From Lentinus brumalis (lineage: Eukaryota; Basidiomycota; Agaricomycetes; Polyporales; Polyporaceae), in assembly GCA_001792895.1 (NCBI GenBank), contig MARA01000002.1, positions 1,364,001 to 1,428,000 on the forward strand: a stretch of DNA of 64,000 nt, given 5' to 3'. A model generated the notes under the pieces. That model searched no databases, was not told the DNA's origin, and saw only the letters and a program-made list of their open reading frames with translations. Shown here one piece after another: positions 35,551 to 47,595 of the stretch (its first letter is position 1; each line of letters opens with the position of its first letter). Position numbers and translations under genes: made by a program.

Positions 35551-36990
35551 CACAGCCGACCTTCGAAGCTGATGGACAGCGGTCCGAACAGGCGACGGTG
35601 TCTGTGTACCATTTACGACCATTGCTCTTGAGAGATGCGGTCTCCTTACAGTCAGGACCTGCTGTCCGAGCTGGTGCCGGAGTGCTGCTGCGAAGGACGC
35701 AGTGTCGATGTTTGGTTGTCAATGCCAACTATGAAACGGAGGTTGACAATATCTCAGCAGTGGTCAGTCCTGTCCTTATCGATGTGACACATAGCACTCA
35801 ATGTGTTGCACAGCCGACCTTCGAAGCTGATGGACAGCGGTCCGAACAGGCGACGGTGTCTGTGTACCATTTACGTCCATTGCTCTTGAGAGATGCAGTC
35901 TCCTTACAGTCAGGACCTTCTGTCCGAGCTGGTGCCGGAGCGCCGCTGCGAAGGACGCAGTGTCGATGTTTGGTTGTCAATGCCAACTATGAAACGGAGG
36001 TTGACAATATCTCGGCAGTGGTCAGTCCTGTCCTTATCGATGTGACACATAGCACTCAATGTGTTGCACAGCCGACCTTCGAAGCTGATGGACAGCGGTC
36101 CGAACAGGCGACGGTGTCTGTGTACCATTTACGGCCATTGCTCATGAGAGATGCGGTCTCCTTACAGTCAGGACCTTCTGTCCGAGCTGGTGCCGGAGCG
36201 CCGCTGCGAAGGACGCAGTGTCGATGTTTGGTTGTCAATGCCAACTATGAAACGGAGGTTGACAATATCTCGGCAGTGGTCAGTCCTGTCCTTATCGATG
36301 TGACACATAGCACTCAATGTGTTGCACAGCCGACCTTCGAAGCTGATGGACAGCGGTCCGAACAGGCGACGGTGTCTGTGTACCATTTACGGCCATTGCT
36401 CATGAGAGATGCGGTCTCCTTACAGTCAGGACCTTCTGTCCGAGCTGGTGCTGCGAAGGACGCAGTGTCGATGTTTGGTTGTCAATGCCAACTATGAAAC
36501 GGAGGTTGACAATATCTCGGCAGTGGTCAGTCCTGTCCTTATCGATGTGACACATAGCACTCAATGTGTTGCACAGCCGACCTTCGAAGCTGATGGACAG
36601 CGGTCCGAACAGGCGACGGTGTCTGTGTACCATTTACGGCCATTGCTCATGAGAGATGCGGTCTCCTTACAGTCAGGACCTTCTGTCCGAGCTGGTGCCG
36701 GAGCGCCGCTGCGAAGGACGCAGTGTCGATGTTTGGTTGTCAATGCCAACTATGAAACGGAGGTTGACAATATCTCGGCAGTGGTCAGTCCTGTCCTTAT
36801 CGATGTGACACATAGCACTCAATGTGTTGCACAGCCGACCTTCGAAGCTGATGGACAGCGGTCCGAACAGGCGACGGTGTCTGTGTACCATTTACGGCCA
36901 TTGCTCATGAAAGATGCAGCTTACGGTCAGGCCCACCTGTCTGAGCTGGTGCCAGAGTGCCACCCTGGAGGTCACAGTGTAGATGTTTTG
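35551..36990. repeat. tandem array of 258-bp units (five units plus a diverged partial)
   Basis: CACAGCCGACCTTCGAAGC recurs at 35551, 35809, 36067, 36325, 36572 and 36830. The period is 258 bp four times and 247 bp once; the short unit lacks 11 bp in the GGTGCCGGAGCGCCGCTGCG stretch. The units are nearly identical except the last, which decays after about 36905. 258 is 86 codons, and the plus-strand frame is open for 299 codons (35598-36497) until the 247-bp unit shifts it. The frame encodes a repeating 86-aa motif including VSVYHLRPLL and NANYETEVDNISAVV. Near-identity indicates recent amplification or homogenisation. Coding status is unknown. It may also be a minisatellite whose frame is open by chance. 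Confidence 0.85.
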
Positions 36991-36999
36991 TAGTTAAAT

Positions 37000-38099
37000 T
37001 TGAATACAAAGCAGCTTGCTTAATAACTATGAGCAGGTCTTGTGGTTTCAACTTTTGGATGTAATACCAAACATTGAAGGTCAGCACCTAATGTAATTAG
37101 TCCATCTTGGTTCAAGAAGGAGGCCACACACACTCTCCGACACTGGACATCTGCATTATTGCATATGCATGGTTTCGAAGTAGTTTGACACCTTTCAATG
37201 AGAACGACATGTTTCCATGCAGATTGGGGTGACTGATGCCGAGTTAGCTCGATCAATGACTTCGAGTTTCAGGTCACACAAGTAACAGGTCGTACAGATC
37301 ATGACTTATTGAAATCTAGGTCCCGGCGGGGAGAATATGCTCACATATTTTTACCCGCGAGTTGTGCGGGTGCGTGTCCTGTAAGTCACAGGTTGAACAG
37401 GTCACCGCCGGTGAAACAGCGTGGAGGTCACACATGTCCAGATTGGTGTCCGTATGGGTTTTCTTTTGCCACATTTACGTGCAAAGCAGCTGTAAGTTGC
37501 CGCACGGATACCTGTTGACTAACCTTACCCGTGGGTGTGAATGTTCCATGGACCGAATATTCCCTGGCGCACTGGCGACGCGGCGGGAAACAGTGGAGTG
37601 TGACAGGCGCCGTCGGCGAGCGCATGATGGGTTGAAAGCGGCCGATGCGTGTGCATGAGGCTGGAGCCGTCCATATGTGTGGGTCGAGGAAGCGCGCAGT
37701 GCGTGAATGCTGGGGTGGGGGGCGGGCGTAGTGCAGGTCGACGGTAGTATAGGGCGACGACATTGATTGCGCGCTGCTCCACGCAATCGTGGCATGTGGC
37801 TGGAGGCAGACACGATGTGGCGGCTAAGAACGGAGGGCAACTTGCAAACAGGACACAGGCAGGGATTGGACAAATCGGGGCCTTCGAGACGAACGCGTCG
37901 TCGGTCTCTACAATGCACGATTTACCCGGCACAACGCGGCTCCGGAGGCGGTCACAAAGAGAATTTCATTGGGGACTGGACGACATCGGGAAGGTTAACA
38001 GAGTACTCGTGTTTATGTGGACACAGGCGCGGGCAACATGGGGAAGGAAACGCGTGCAGGAAAGCAAGGATGGCCCGAGGCCGATACATCCGGAGCCAA
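37000..38099. other. no gene; contains an isolated CAGGTC/CAGGTT motif cluster
   Basis: Between 37270 and 37430 the plus strand carries CAGGTCACAC, CAGGTCGT, CACAGGTTG and CAGGTCACC copies, in the same orientation as the left transposon array. No matching terminus was found nearby. This could be an orphan end of a related element. The minus-strand ORFs at 37.4-37.9 kb lack domain character. Confidence 0.35.
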
Positions 38100-38961
38100 C
38101 TACGTATTCTTTCCGAAGTAGGTGCACACAGTCATCAAATCATCCACTTCGATGTCACAAAAGTCGACAACAGGGTCGCCGGTCGCCTTCATGACAACGA
38201 GCGGGCCGTGCCACGGCCTCGGCGTCGGCTCATAGTCGCGGGTCAGTGCGACCATGGACGTGTTGAGCTGCGCTCGTTCGTGGAAGTGCTTGGTGGAGAA
38301 GTATATGACGAGCGGCGACTTCAGGGGTTGGAAGTCGGCGTCGAAGGTGATAACGGTCCTTGCGCCTGGGTCGTGGATGTAGCTGACCATGACGGGGACG
38401 TACCCGTAAGCATAGACATGGTCACCTAAGTCGCGAGGTATGACCGGGACGTCGACAAGCGTCATCTCGTCTGCGAATGCGGTCAGTGACGTCGGATATG
38501 AGGGCGGCGGCGTTCACATACCTTTCACAGGATCAGCGTACAGAGAACGCGCGACCCGGCCGTGGTCGCCTGCTATCCCCGAAGGCAAACCTTCCGACGA
38601 GAGAGAGTGGTCGTCGACGGAGGGTGTGTCTTCGGCAGTGCAATCGAGGGCAAAGTCGACGCAGTAGCTCCTGGCTTTCTGGGGGTGAGAATGCCGGAAT
38701 CGTCGCACTCCACGGAGTGTACGTGCCAGTCCTAAAGACCAAGTGGGTCAGCAGCATGTGCATGAGACGGACGAGGCGTCGTACGTCGAGGACGTGGCGA
38801 GGGCCGCAGTAGTACGCGGAAGTAGAACACGCCGAACACACGTAGTTCGTCGCCGCCGCGCATCGCTGGCATGTACCGGTACGCGGGACACGACGGAGAG
38901 CGGTCATTGGGTGAGGCGGAGGTAAGGGAGTACAGAGACGGACGGCGGACGGAGACTGCAT
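38100..38961 (-). CDS. MYND-type zinc-finger protein
   Basis: The N-terminus (Met at 38961) contains CQRCAAATNYVCSACSTSAY, then YCGPRHVLD up to a GTACGA donor. After an intron ending GGTCTTTAG comes DWHVHSVEC, which completes the MYND pattern C-x2-C...C-x2-C...YC...H...C. A linker follows (GDHGRVARSLYADPVKG) with a further donor (GTATGTG). The C-terminal domain (MTLVDVPVIPRDLGDHVYAYG ... PLVIYFSTKHFHERAQLN ... PRPWHGPLVVMKATGDP) stops at 38100. I associate this C-terminal layout with a large Agaricomycete family of MYND proteins of unknown function. The junction just after the finger is ambiguous: the finger-side frame and the KARSYCVDF frame differ. MYND domains usually mediate protein-protein contacts with proline-rich partners. 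Confidence 0.65.
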
Positions 38962-40190
38962 GGTGGGCGATCACGCAGAGCGGGCTTTAGCTGGAGCTGT
39001 GGAGGAAGGACGGAGACGGGCACCTTATATATGTGAAGTCATAAGCAAGCACGTGCAGCGATATGACTGCTACAGATCGACGGTCGCCACATGTCAATCG
39101 CGAGCGATGGTTCCCGAAGGGGACGATACGGTCGTGAATACTCCGGTCGTGGTCGTTCTGTCGGAATCGTGAGAAGGCTGCCCACGGACGTCCGAGAAGG
39201 TGTGACCCCGTGAACGGCGTTGTGGAGGAAGGAGCACAACATACACTGGGCGAAGAAGCCTGAGAGCGGCCGTAGCAGGTATGGTCATGGAAAAGGACAG
39301 CGACGGCCGGGAAAGGAAGTCAGTCGGACAGTGCAGGTTGCTGTTCGGAGACCGAAAGCTCCGGCGGTTGTCCTGTCGACTTAACACTGAAACGCCACCG
39401 AGGAAAACACAAGTGGAAGACAAGATGTTGCTGTCCGATATTGCGTGCGACCTTTTCTAAAGCGCTCGGCGCCAGCCCGGGCTTCCCGCGCCAGGTTGGT
39501 ATGACCGGCGATTCGCACTCGTGAAATCTGCGGATCTTGGGTGAGCACGCCACAGCACAAGTACAGTAACAGAGCAGCTGGAAACTCAAAGACGAGTGTA
39601 TCGGGCTTCCGATTGCGTCGAGTGGACGTAGGCGTATACGTATCCAGTAGTGCGCGTCTGACCTTCGCACACATGCAAGGGAAGACGTACCTTCACGGGC
39701 CACAGGCATGGTGGCTCTAAACAAGGAGAACCCTCGACGGGAGGATGGGCGACGGACATGAACAGACGCCCGCGCACGGCCGCTTCCATGATACACACTC
39801 GGACATGAGCTTGTACGTAGCAGCATCGTAAGGAAGCAAGGTCTGGCATGCGGCGACACTTGCACTGGCTGAACCGGCATCAGTTTTGAAAGCTTGACTC
39901 GTTGTCCTATATGGAGATCGTGGGGTGAGTTCCCAACGCCTCGCCCAAGTCAGTTCCGCGCACAGCGCTACTCACGTATAATTCAAACCGACTTCAGCAT
40001 ACGTACTCTGTCATGAGTCGACCGCATCGACCAGCGATCACATTCCAACCCGCGGCTATGCAAGTTCTGCGGACTTGCGCTGGATGATCGTTCCAAGAAA
40101 GAATATCATACATACAACGTTCACTGCTGCAGCGTACAGGCTATGCGAGTCCCGCCTTATTATACAATGCTGGATATATTCGCAGATGGG
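38962..40190. other. possible minus-strand gene at 39.3-39.85 kb, not resolved
   Basis: Minus-strand pieces MEAAVRGRLFMSVAHPPVEG (from about 39789) and FEFPAALLLYLCCGVLTQD (about 39560) could be exons joined through a GTACGT-containing gap near 39690. Reading frames are short and no family is recognised. 39.85-40.19 kb appears empty. Confidence 0.25.
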
Positions 40191-40979
40191 TCACACCGTG
40201 CCGGCTCTGGTAGCTCCGACCCGACGGAAGGCGCGATCGACCTCACGCAGCAACGTAGACTCCAGCTGTGCGGCGAACAGCAACCACACGTCTGTCTGTA
40301 ACGTCCTCTCCTGGGGAACGTAATTCATGAAGTCAACATTGACGGTAGGGCGAAATCCGGCAGCCGTTTGTTCAATGAGGATGGACATGCGGAAGAACAG
40401 CTGGGGACCGACATCAGCGAAAGTCTCCTAGGTGAGTGCGGACGTACCCGTTCTCCATTGGCGATGATGACTAGGTATTGCTCCAAGGACGTCACGCTGC
40501 CTAAGGCTTGACGCGCCCACGGCAACGCGAAGGGAGGGTCTACCTGAGGAACAGGCGCAGCGATAGCGCCGGTCCCGGGCTCTGGGCGATCGTCGGGAGC
40601 GACGTCGCCATCGGACGCGGACGAGCTCCAGCGCGACCCCGTTCGGCTGTGACGGCCGTCGCTGCTGCACCAGGTAAGTATGGCGCGACATGCCAGAAGG
40701 GAAGACTGACCCGGGCGCCGGGCCGATGTCGACACCAATCTGCGGTCTGGTGTTTCCCTGTGCACGAGAAATCGTGAACCTTCGGGCACGGACGGGAGGA
40801 GCACGTCCGTGCAGGGGAAGTGCGGGTCCGAGGGCGTCCGTGGGTTCGAAGGCGTCCATGGGTTCGAGGGCGTCCATAGGATCGAGAGCGTCCATGGGCT
40901 CGAGGTCGGGCATGGTGTCGTCGTCGGAGCTGTACGAGACGTCATCATCTGCGGCGGCGCGGCTACGCAGAGTTAGCAA
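40191..40979 (-). CDS. unrecognised protein with EPMDA repeats
   Basis: Exons begin at the Met at 40979 (MLTLRSRAAADDDVSYSSDD). Four tandem copies of a five- to six-residue repeat follow (EPMDALDPMDALEPMDAFEP), encoded by a TCCATGGGYTCGAGGGCG-type 18-bp repeat at about 40845-40910. Later exons read PFALPWARQALGSVTSLEQY, LVIIANGER, then an intron (GTACGT...CCCCAG) that joins in phase to LFFRMSILIEQTAAGFRPTV, NVDFMNYVPQERTLQTDVWL and LREVDRAFRRVGATRAGTV, stopping at 40191. One more intron is needed near 40670. No domain recognised. It is collinear with R2 on the minus strand and has the same compact intron style. Confidence 0.5.
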
Positions 40980-42163
40980 AGTACCAGTGCGTCGTTCTCC
41001 TGACTCACCGAGCGGCCCCGCGAACCTGAAGCTGAGGCTGCGTCATGTCAGGACAACGATCACGGGAAGTCGGGTCGAGAGGGGTCTTGCACTTGCGGGG
41101 GGTGCAAGGCTGATTATAACCGTTTGTTGGCGAACGAGGGCCCTGGTCGCCGTCGCAAGCGGGGAAACAAATGGACCGGCACAGTGCACTCGACTCTGGC
41201 AAGCCAAGGAACGGCCCGTTACGTTATACAGCTGCAGAGGATGCGACCATTCGTGCACGAATAATTGCTTCCGCGCCCCAAGCGGTCGTGTCAGTTGCTA
41301 GAACATTGGCATGCTTCTCTGTCAGAGGAGCTTCCTTGTCGATGATGCTTCTCTGTCCTTCGTGGTTCTCTGTTGTGGCAGCTTCTCTGTCGTCGGCGTA
41401 TCTATTTCGTGCGTGCGTCTGTGTCGGTGCCTTGTCATCGCAGACGACGGCTTTGACTCGGGGAGTGCACTTACTGGCGCAGGATGCGACGGGGCACAAA
41501 CGACGCCTTCCCTTCTGATGGCACTTACTGCGGAATACACATGCTTCTCTGTACCGCCGACAGCGGTGCGTGCGGGGTAAGGGTTCGTGTCAAGACAGAC
41601 AGAACCTACGGTAGTCCCTGCTTCGGTGAACCTTGACGCAAAGGTGGATTCTGACCCCCAAATACCTCCAATGCTACGGTCCGGGGGTGATGGAGACGCG
41701 CACGCCAGTCAGGTGCGCCCTGACGGAGCGTTGTAGGGATGCCTGCTCTACGTAAGGTTACAGAACTCACAGAACGTAATAGGATGGTAGTACCTGCCAC
41801 CGACGAGCGCGCCGCGGATAGAGAGACGTCCAGAAGGAACCCTTTTCGAACGGCGCAGGCGGTCCGTCACAGAATGAATCTTCCGAGACGTGTTATACGA
41901 GGCACGAGAATTAGGAGAGACAAGGGACTGAGGAAGCAGAGACGCGTTGCAGGAGACCGGCGTGGGTGGTGCGTCACAACGTCGTTGAAGGATGGTGTCC
42001 GCAGTTCACTGTTAAGCATAGGGAGCGCCTGGTCGCCTGTCGGACCGTACTACGTCATGCGGTGGAGGCTGTCCCGCTTTAGCGAGAAGAGCGCTCGTCA
42101 ATTGATGGTAGTGGCACTGGTACATTTCAGACTATCATTCTCGCGCTAAGTATTCTCTCTCGC
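40980..42163. other. no confident gene; imperfect GCTTCTCTGTC repeats
   Basis: ATGCTTCTCTGTC-like units recur at about 41311, 41347, 41388 and 41541, forming a loose array. On the minus strand they would encode repeated KEAPLTEKH-like stretches. The plus-strand ORF at 41739-42149 is Arg-rich with no domain. This segment is downstream of the R2 stop. Confidence 0.3.
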
Positions 42164-43322
42164 TCAAACTGCGGCTCCGATGTAGTCGCTCACACCTCGC
42201 TCGAAGAAGTTCGCCCGACCCCGACGGCGGTTGTCTCCATGAAGGGGAACTGGTTCGCCAGAGTCAGTCCATGCGGTCGGCTACAAGAGTACACGCACCG
42301 GGTTCTTCTTGCCGAACAGAGGCGCGAAGCCTAGTTCCACCAGCAAGAAGTCTGCAACGTATTCGACGTAGTCGCGCATCAACCTGGCGTTCATTCCGTT
42401 AAGTCCACGAGGCAGCGCCGCTTTGGACAGAAACGCTTAGGTTAGTGTCCCCAATTCAGAGTTGAATGGATCTTACCCTCGAAGAAGCGATGTTCCAACT
42501 CCACCGCCTCGGTTAACATGCGGTGCACGACGTCTCGCGCGGCCTTCTTGCGCAGGTGCCGCAGGAGCAGACAAGCAAAGCGAGCGTGCATACCCTCGTC
42601 GCGTGCGATAAGTTCGTTGGACATGCACAGGCCGGGAAGCAAGCCACGACTTCTGATCCAGAAGATAGCCGCAAATGACGAGGAGAAGAACACGCCTTCG
42701 ACGATTGCAAACGCAACCAGTCGTGTGGCGAAGTCGGCGTCGGTGGAATCGATCCATTTCAGGCACCAGTCGGCCTTCGCTTTCACAGCGGGCATTGTCT
42801 CCAGGGCCGAGAACAGGCGAGATTGCTCTGTCGCGTCGCTGACCAGCTCCTGGATAATAATGGCGTACGTTTCGGAATGAACGTTTTCCCTGGGCGACGG
42901 TAAGCACAAGGTGGTTGACGTTGCATGAAAGTGCTCACATCATGATTTGATACCCGTAGAAGCAGCGAGCCTCGGCGATTTGAACCTCCGCGCAGAATCG
43001 TGCCGCGAGGTTCTCGATGACGATACCGTCGGACGCTGCGAAGAATGCGAGGATGGTCGACAGGAAGGACCTCTCGTCACTGGTGAGCATCTGGTTCCAG
43101 TGGTGGCTATCCGACGAGAAGTCTATCTCGGCAGGCGTCCAGAACGAAGCCTGTGCCACCTTGTACGAGTTCCAAATCTACGGCAAGTTAGTGTGGCTCA
43201 CCAATTCAACACCGTTGTACGCGTACCTCGGGAAATTTCAGAGGAAAAAGGACGAAGCGCGTCAACTCGGGGCTCAAGATTGGTTCGACCGTAGACGACG
43301 CGGGCGTGGGGCAAAGACTCAT
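42164..43322 (-). CDS. ribonucleotide reductase small subunit (R2), compact 319-aa form
   Basis: Five exons (43322-43227, 43177-42939, 42889-42477, 42420-42295, 42249-42164) with GT-AG introns of 45-56 nt join in phase to 320 codons including the stop. Family landmarks are all present: [25 protein letters not shown] (first metal Asp), [11 protein letters not shown] (Glu), ENVHSETYA (His and the radical Tyr), [10 protein letters not shown] (Glu), [14 protein letters not shown] (Glu and His), [10 protein letters not shown] and [15 protein letters not shown]. So the diiron site and tyrosyl radical position look intact. Fungal R2 is normally near 400 aa; this one lacks the N-terminal extension and ends about 20 residues after NFFE, without the acidic/Phe R1-docking tail (consensus FTLDADF). 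Its last intron was chosen (GTGTAC donor) because it alone restores the family frame. It starts 357 bp from the oppositely oriented Helitron gene and is the likely partner of the R1 at 5137-8331. Confidence 0.92.
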
Positions 43323-43679
43323 GGCGGGCGAAGTTGAAGGTGCCTCTCCCTCGACGCGTTCGCGCTGATATAAGGGCCAGACACAGACCACCGTACAAGC
43401 AGGTGACATCACGTACCGTCCGCAGCGACATTCGGTGAAGAAGACACCCTTTTGTTGAGCGTCCGACAGGCCTCGCTCTCCGAACACGCTGCAGGTCCCT
43501 GAAGAAGCGTGGCCACGCTGATCGGCTGTTCTCGTTCGTTGCATCGCCTCGCCAGCACTGGTGTACAGGCACGCACAACGGCAGTCAATATCTACTCGCG
43601 AGGGTAGGCCGGGGGAGGAAGGAATCCCCTTACAGACTGCATTTACCCCTATTTCGTGACCACCCTTGCGCTTCCGACG
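43323..43679. promoter_or_regulatory. bidirectional intergenic region between R2 and the Helitron replicase gene
   Basis: This 357-bp gap separates two divergent starts (R2 at 43322 minus, RepHel at 43680 plus). It contains a TATAAG at about 43368 and is otherwise GC-rich. By position it must hold both promoters. No operator could be identified. Confidence 0.45.
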
Positions 43680-46600
43680 ATGTCCGCCGCCAACGAGCTG
43701 CAACGTTTCGCGGCTGACTTGCTTGCCGTCCGGCTGCAAGCTTTGTCGCTCGACGACGACGGTACGTCAATGTTTGCCGTGGGCCTGCAATCGCAGCACT
43801 GTTGTGACTGACGTCGCTGCCGGAAATGTACCTGTCGTGGCTGTGGTTATCCACACCAGCCTGTCCTTCACAAGCACCGGAGGGGGCGCCTGAACAGGCC
43901 CCTGATGATACCGAAGGTACCACTCGCTATTGTATACGCACTGTGGACAGCAATTGACCTGTCATGCGATGTCGTTCGTAGGTATCACGGCGGCGCTGTC
44001 GACTGCGCCCGACGACGACGACGACACCGACTTGATGATAGGTGCGTGGGCAAGTCACTGTCTCTTTTATCGACTGACGTTCGACCGCTTCGGGGACGCG
44101 CTGTGATGCACTCCAGCGCGTGTTTTGGGAACGAACGAGCAGCGGCCCTCGCTGCAGTGGTGTGCGGAATCGGAGCTCACGCTCGACCTGACCCACACCT
44201 TTCACAAATTGTACATCGTTGAGGACTTCGTGTCCGCCTCAGACCTAAACGTTGTCTACGACGACGTCATAGTAAACGCAACCATACTACGTCTCCTTCC
44301 GTTGTACAGCATGTGGCAGACCCGAGACTTAAGGAAGATTGCGGAAGCCCACCACGTGCGCCTTCTCCAGCGGGAGACGGCGGCGACTCTGTTTGAGAAG
44401 TTGACCGAGCACGACTGCACCCGGGCATGTCCTCACGCGCTTGCGATATTCACTACTCGACGGTCGGGTGTGCGGACGCAGGAACAGATATCCCGTGCCC
44501 GCGCCATTCCCAGAAGCGCATGCCCCATTTCCCCAACAGCGTATCTCCCCGTCGTAGACGACGCCCTCAGGCGGTCTATAATCGACGACTGGCAACGAAA
44601 CATGACGTCGGAAACCCTGTCACTAGTCGCGTGTGCCGTGTGTGCACGTCGAACAGCCCCGGCCGATGTGTGCACAGTTGATCCGGGAGCGTTTGACCTC
44701 TCTTTGCTCCGAAACGACGCTCTTCCAGTAGCCGTGCAACCGACAACGTACGCGTTTGAACTATACGACGGTGCCCTGTTGTATCCGAAAGGTATGTCGG
44801 ACCCGTGGACGCTCGCGCCGCTAAACATGTGCGCTGTCTGTGAAGGCGACCTTGTTCGTCGGTCTAAGATGCCTAGGCTGTGTCTTGCCAACTGGCTATA
44901 TTACGCTGTGGACGAGCTTCCCCACAACGTGTCCCAAGCTCTGTCATCCAGTACGCATGTGGACAAGGTGCTGATCGCGCGCGCACGCACGAGCAGGATT
45001 TCTTTCCGTTTCAAACAGTCGCCGACGAGTCACCCCGGGGACGCTGACGAGCCTCATCCTACAGACCCGCGTCGCCCTGTGCGGCAGAAGTATGTACGAG
45101 GAAATGTGCTGGTCATGCCTCAGAACTCCACCCAGCTGAATACGATTCTCCCTCCTCCGCCGGAGATCGTCCGCGACACTGTGTGCGCTGTGTTTGTCGG
45201 ACGCAGTAAGCCCACGCCGGACACTATCCGGAAGATGAAAGTGCTGCTCGCGCGCAAGTCCGTGGTGAAGACGTTGATCGAATTCTTGGTCGCGAGTAAT
45301 CCGTACTACGCGGTTGACGACGAGAACTTCTTCGGTCTCAGCGAGCAGAACTTGGAAGCGTTGTTCCCTGCCGAAGAAGGGGTGTCGGACGCCAGAGTGC
45401 CCTCCTCGATGGACATTGGCTTCTTGGGCGACAACGAGGCGATCAATGCGTCCACGTCCGACTACACCACGCGCAATAACGACGATGATGCCCCCGCCGA
45501 ACCGGAGTCCTTGCTGATGGAGAACGTGGGATACACGTCCGGGGACGAGTCGCCAGTGTCGTACCGAGAGATGAAGATGCGTGCGCTTTCCCATTGTCTC
45601 ACCCAGGGTCGGTTTGTGTGCTCCAAAGCCGGAGACAAATTTGTTCCCGATTTCCAGAATCCGGCATTGCTGACGTGGCTTTTTCCCCATCTTGACCCAT
45701 GGGGGATTGGCGGGTTTCACCATCCTAATCGGACACGGGCCGTGTCTATGGAGCAACAGTTGAAGTACCTGCTGGAGCTCGACGAGGGACGCTTCGAAGG
45801 TGACCCCGACTTCGCGTTCGTGTACTTCAACATCCTCCAAAAGAAGTCGGTGTGTGACTCGGTGAGGTTCCGGGTCAAAGAATCGCAGCAGCGGCGGATT
45901 GTTGCCGCTTTGTTGGCTGTAGACAAGGCACTTCTGCAACAGACAATCCGCCGCTTTGAACACGATCCTGCGTACAAACCTACCAGCGACGGAGAGATCA
46001 ACATGCTGACACTCATCGACAGCGTATCCGCTGTGCTGCCCAATATCCCTGGCACGACAGGGCACAAACTATCTCTGCGAAATGAGATTCGCGCCCTCGT
46101 CAACTTCCAGGGGACGCCTGCATTCTTCGTAACCATCAACCCTTCCGACATTCACCACCCGTTAGTCCGACTCTTCGCAGGAGAGCAGATTCAACTAGAC
46201 GACGCGGCAGCGGGAGAGGAGTTGACATCGTGGCAGAGGAAGCTGCTCGCGGCGAAAAACCCAGGTGCATGCGCTCGGTTTTTCCACACAATGATCTCCA
46301 ACTTTGTGAACATCGTGCTGCGATACGGGAAGGCGCAGAAAGGTCTACTCGGGAAGTGTACGGCGTACTATGGCACCGTAGAAGCTCAAGCACGAGGCAC
46401 TCTCCATTGCCATATGTTGATTTGGCTGGACGGTCATCCCGCACCGCAGCAAATGCGGGACATGATGCAGAACTCGGACGAGTTTCGCGATCACCTGTTC
46501 GCATGGCTGGAGAGTATAATCAAATCAGAACTGCTAGGTACAACCGACCTCGTCTCCGAACCCGACGGGCGACCTCTCCCGCGGCCGCATTTCAGAGAAG

Positions 46601-47595
46601 CGGCCGGCAACATCCACCCAGGTGTGAAGCCCCAACCAGCCCTCGCAGACATGACACCACTTGCGTTCCAGGAACAATACACCGCATTTGTAAACGAACT
46701 CGTACAGCGATACAACTGGCACGAGCATACGGAAACTTGCTGGAAGTACCTGCGCCCACACCAGGAGCGGTCGGATGAGAATTGTCGCATGCGCATGGAT
46801 GGTACGACGCGCAGCGAGACCGCTCTGGACCCAGAGACCCTGTCGATTCAGCTCCGCCGGCTCCATCCCCGAATAGCCAACTACAACGATCTGGTGATGT
46901 TCCTCATGCAAGCCAATATGGATATCAAGCACATTGGATCTGGGGAAGGGGCGAAAGCGCTCATATATTACGTGACGGACTATATCACGAAGTCATCGTT
47001 ACCTACTCATCTAGGTCTCGCTGCTCTGATGTATGCCATCAACTCGACGCATGCCAGGTATGGCCAGCCCGAAGAATGGGACAATTCACGAGACGTCGGG
47101 GCGCTGACCATAGTCGTGAATAGTATGCTCTCGCGCCAAGAAATATCTCACGCACAGGTGATGAGCGAGGTGGTTGGTGGCGGTAACCATTATACCAGCC
47201 ACAAGTTCCGTCTGTTGTACTACAGAGCGTTCGAACGAGCTGTCCGAATGCATTGGGGCGAGTTGGCGAGCACAGTATCTGAGGAACAAGGGACTGGTCA
47301 GCTCGCACGATCCCCGTCCGCGCCCGCCAACGGCACAGAAGAGGTATCCGAACTTGCCCGGTCCGCCTGGGGCGACGGAGATCCGGCGACGGTCGTGAAC
47401 TCAGACACAGATGATCCACAGCTTACACGCGATGTCGAAGGTACCGTCACGCTCAGCCTCGCTAATGGATCGATATCGGCATTGAATCAACAGCAGGATT
47501 ATCTTCTGCGGCCGCGGACGGACCCTTTCGACTCCATGTCTCTGTATCAGTTCGCAGGGCTCACGGAAAAAATCACTCGCTCTTTCGACACCTGA
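43680..47595 (+). pseudogene. Helitron Rep domain protein (N-terminal part of RepHel), ends at premature TGA
   Basis: The start ATG at 43680 (MSAANELQRFAADLLAVRLQ) is followed by short exons separated by GTACGT, GTACCA and GTGCGT introns. The last joins ARVLGTNEQRPSLQWC at 44116 to the long exon. Residues ~150-300 hold a Cys-rich part (VACAVCARR, NMCAVCEGD). The Helitron-like N domain shows FFVTINPSDIHHPLV, the HUH motif RGTLHCHMLIWLDG and the twin-Tyr motif YYVTDYITK, so the rolling-circle nuclease residues are intact. The frame ends at TGA 47593-47595, but the same frame continues without another stop into the typical inter-domain segment (see next entry), so this is a nonsense change. Full RepHel proteins drive Helitron rolling-circle transposition. 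Confidence 0.88.

Noticed and set aside
35551..36990. CRISPR-like array
   Set aside because: Units are 258 bp, contiguous and without unique spacers, in a eukaryotic nuclear context. A tandem repeat.
42240..42300. frameshift near the R2 C-terminus
   Set aside because: Choosing the GTGTAC donor four bases after GTGCGT joins the last exon in the family frame ([10 protein letters not shown]), so no damage is needed.
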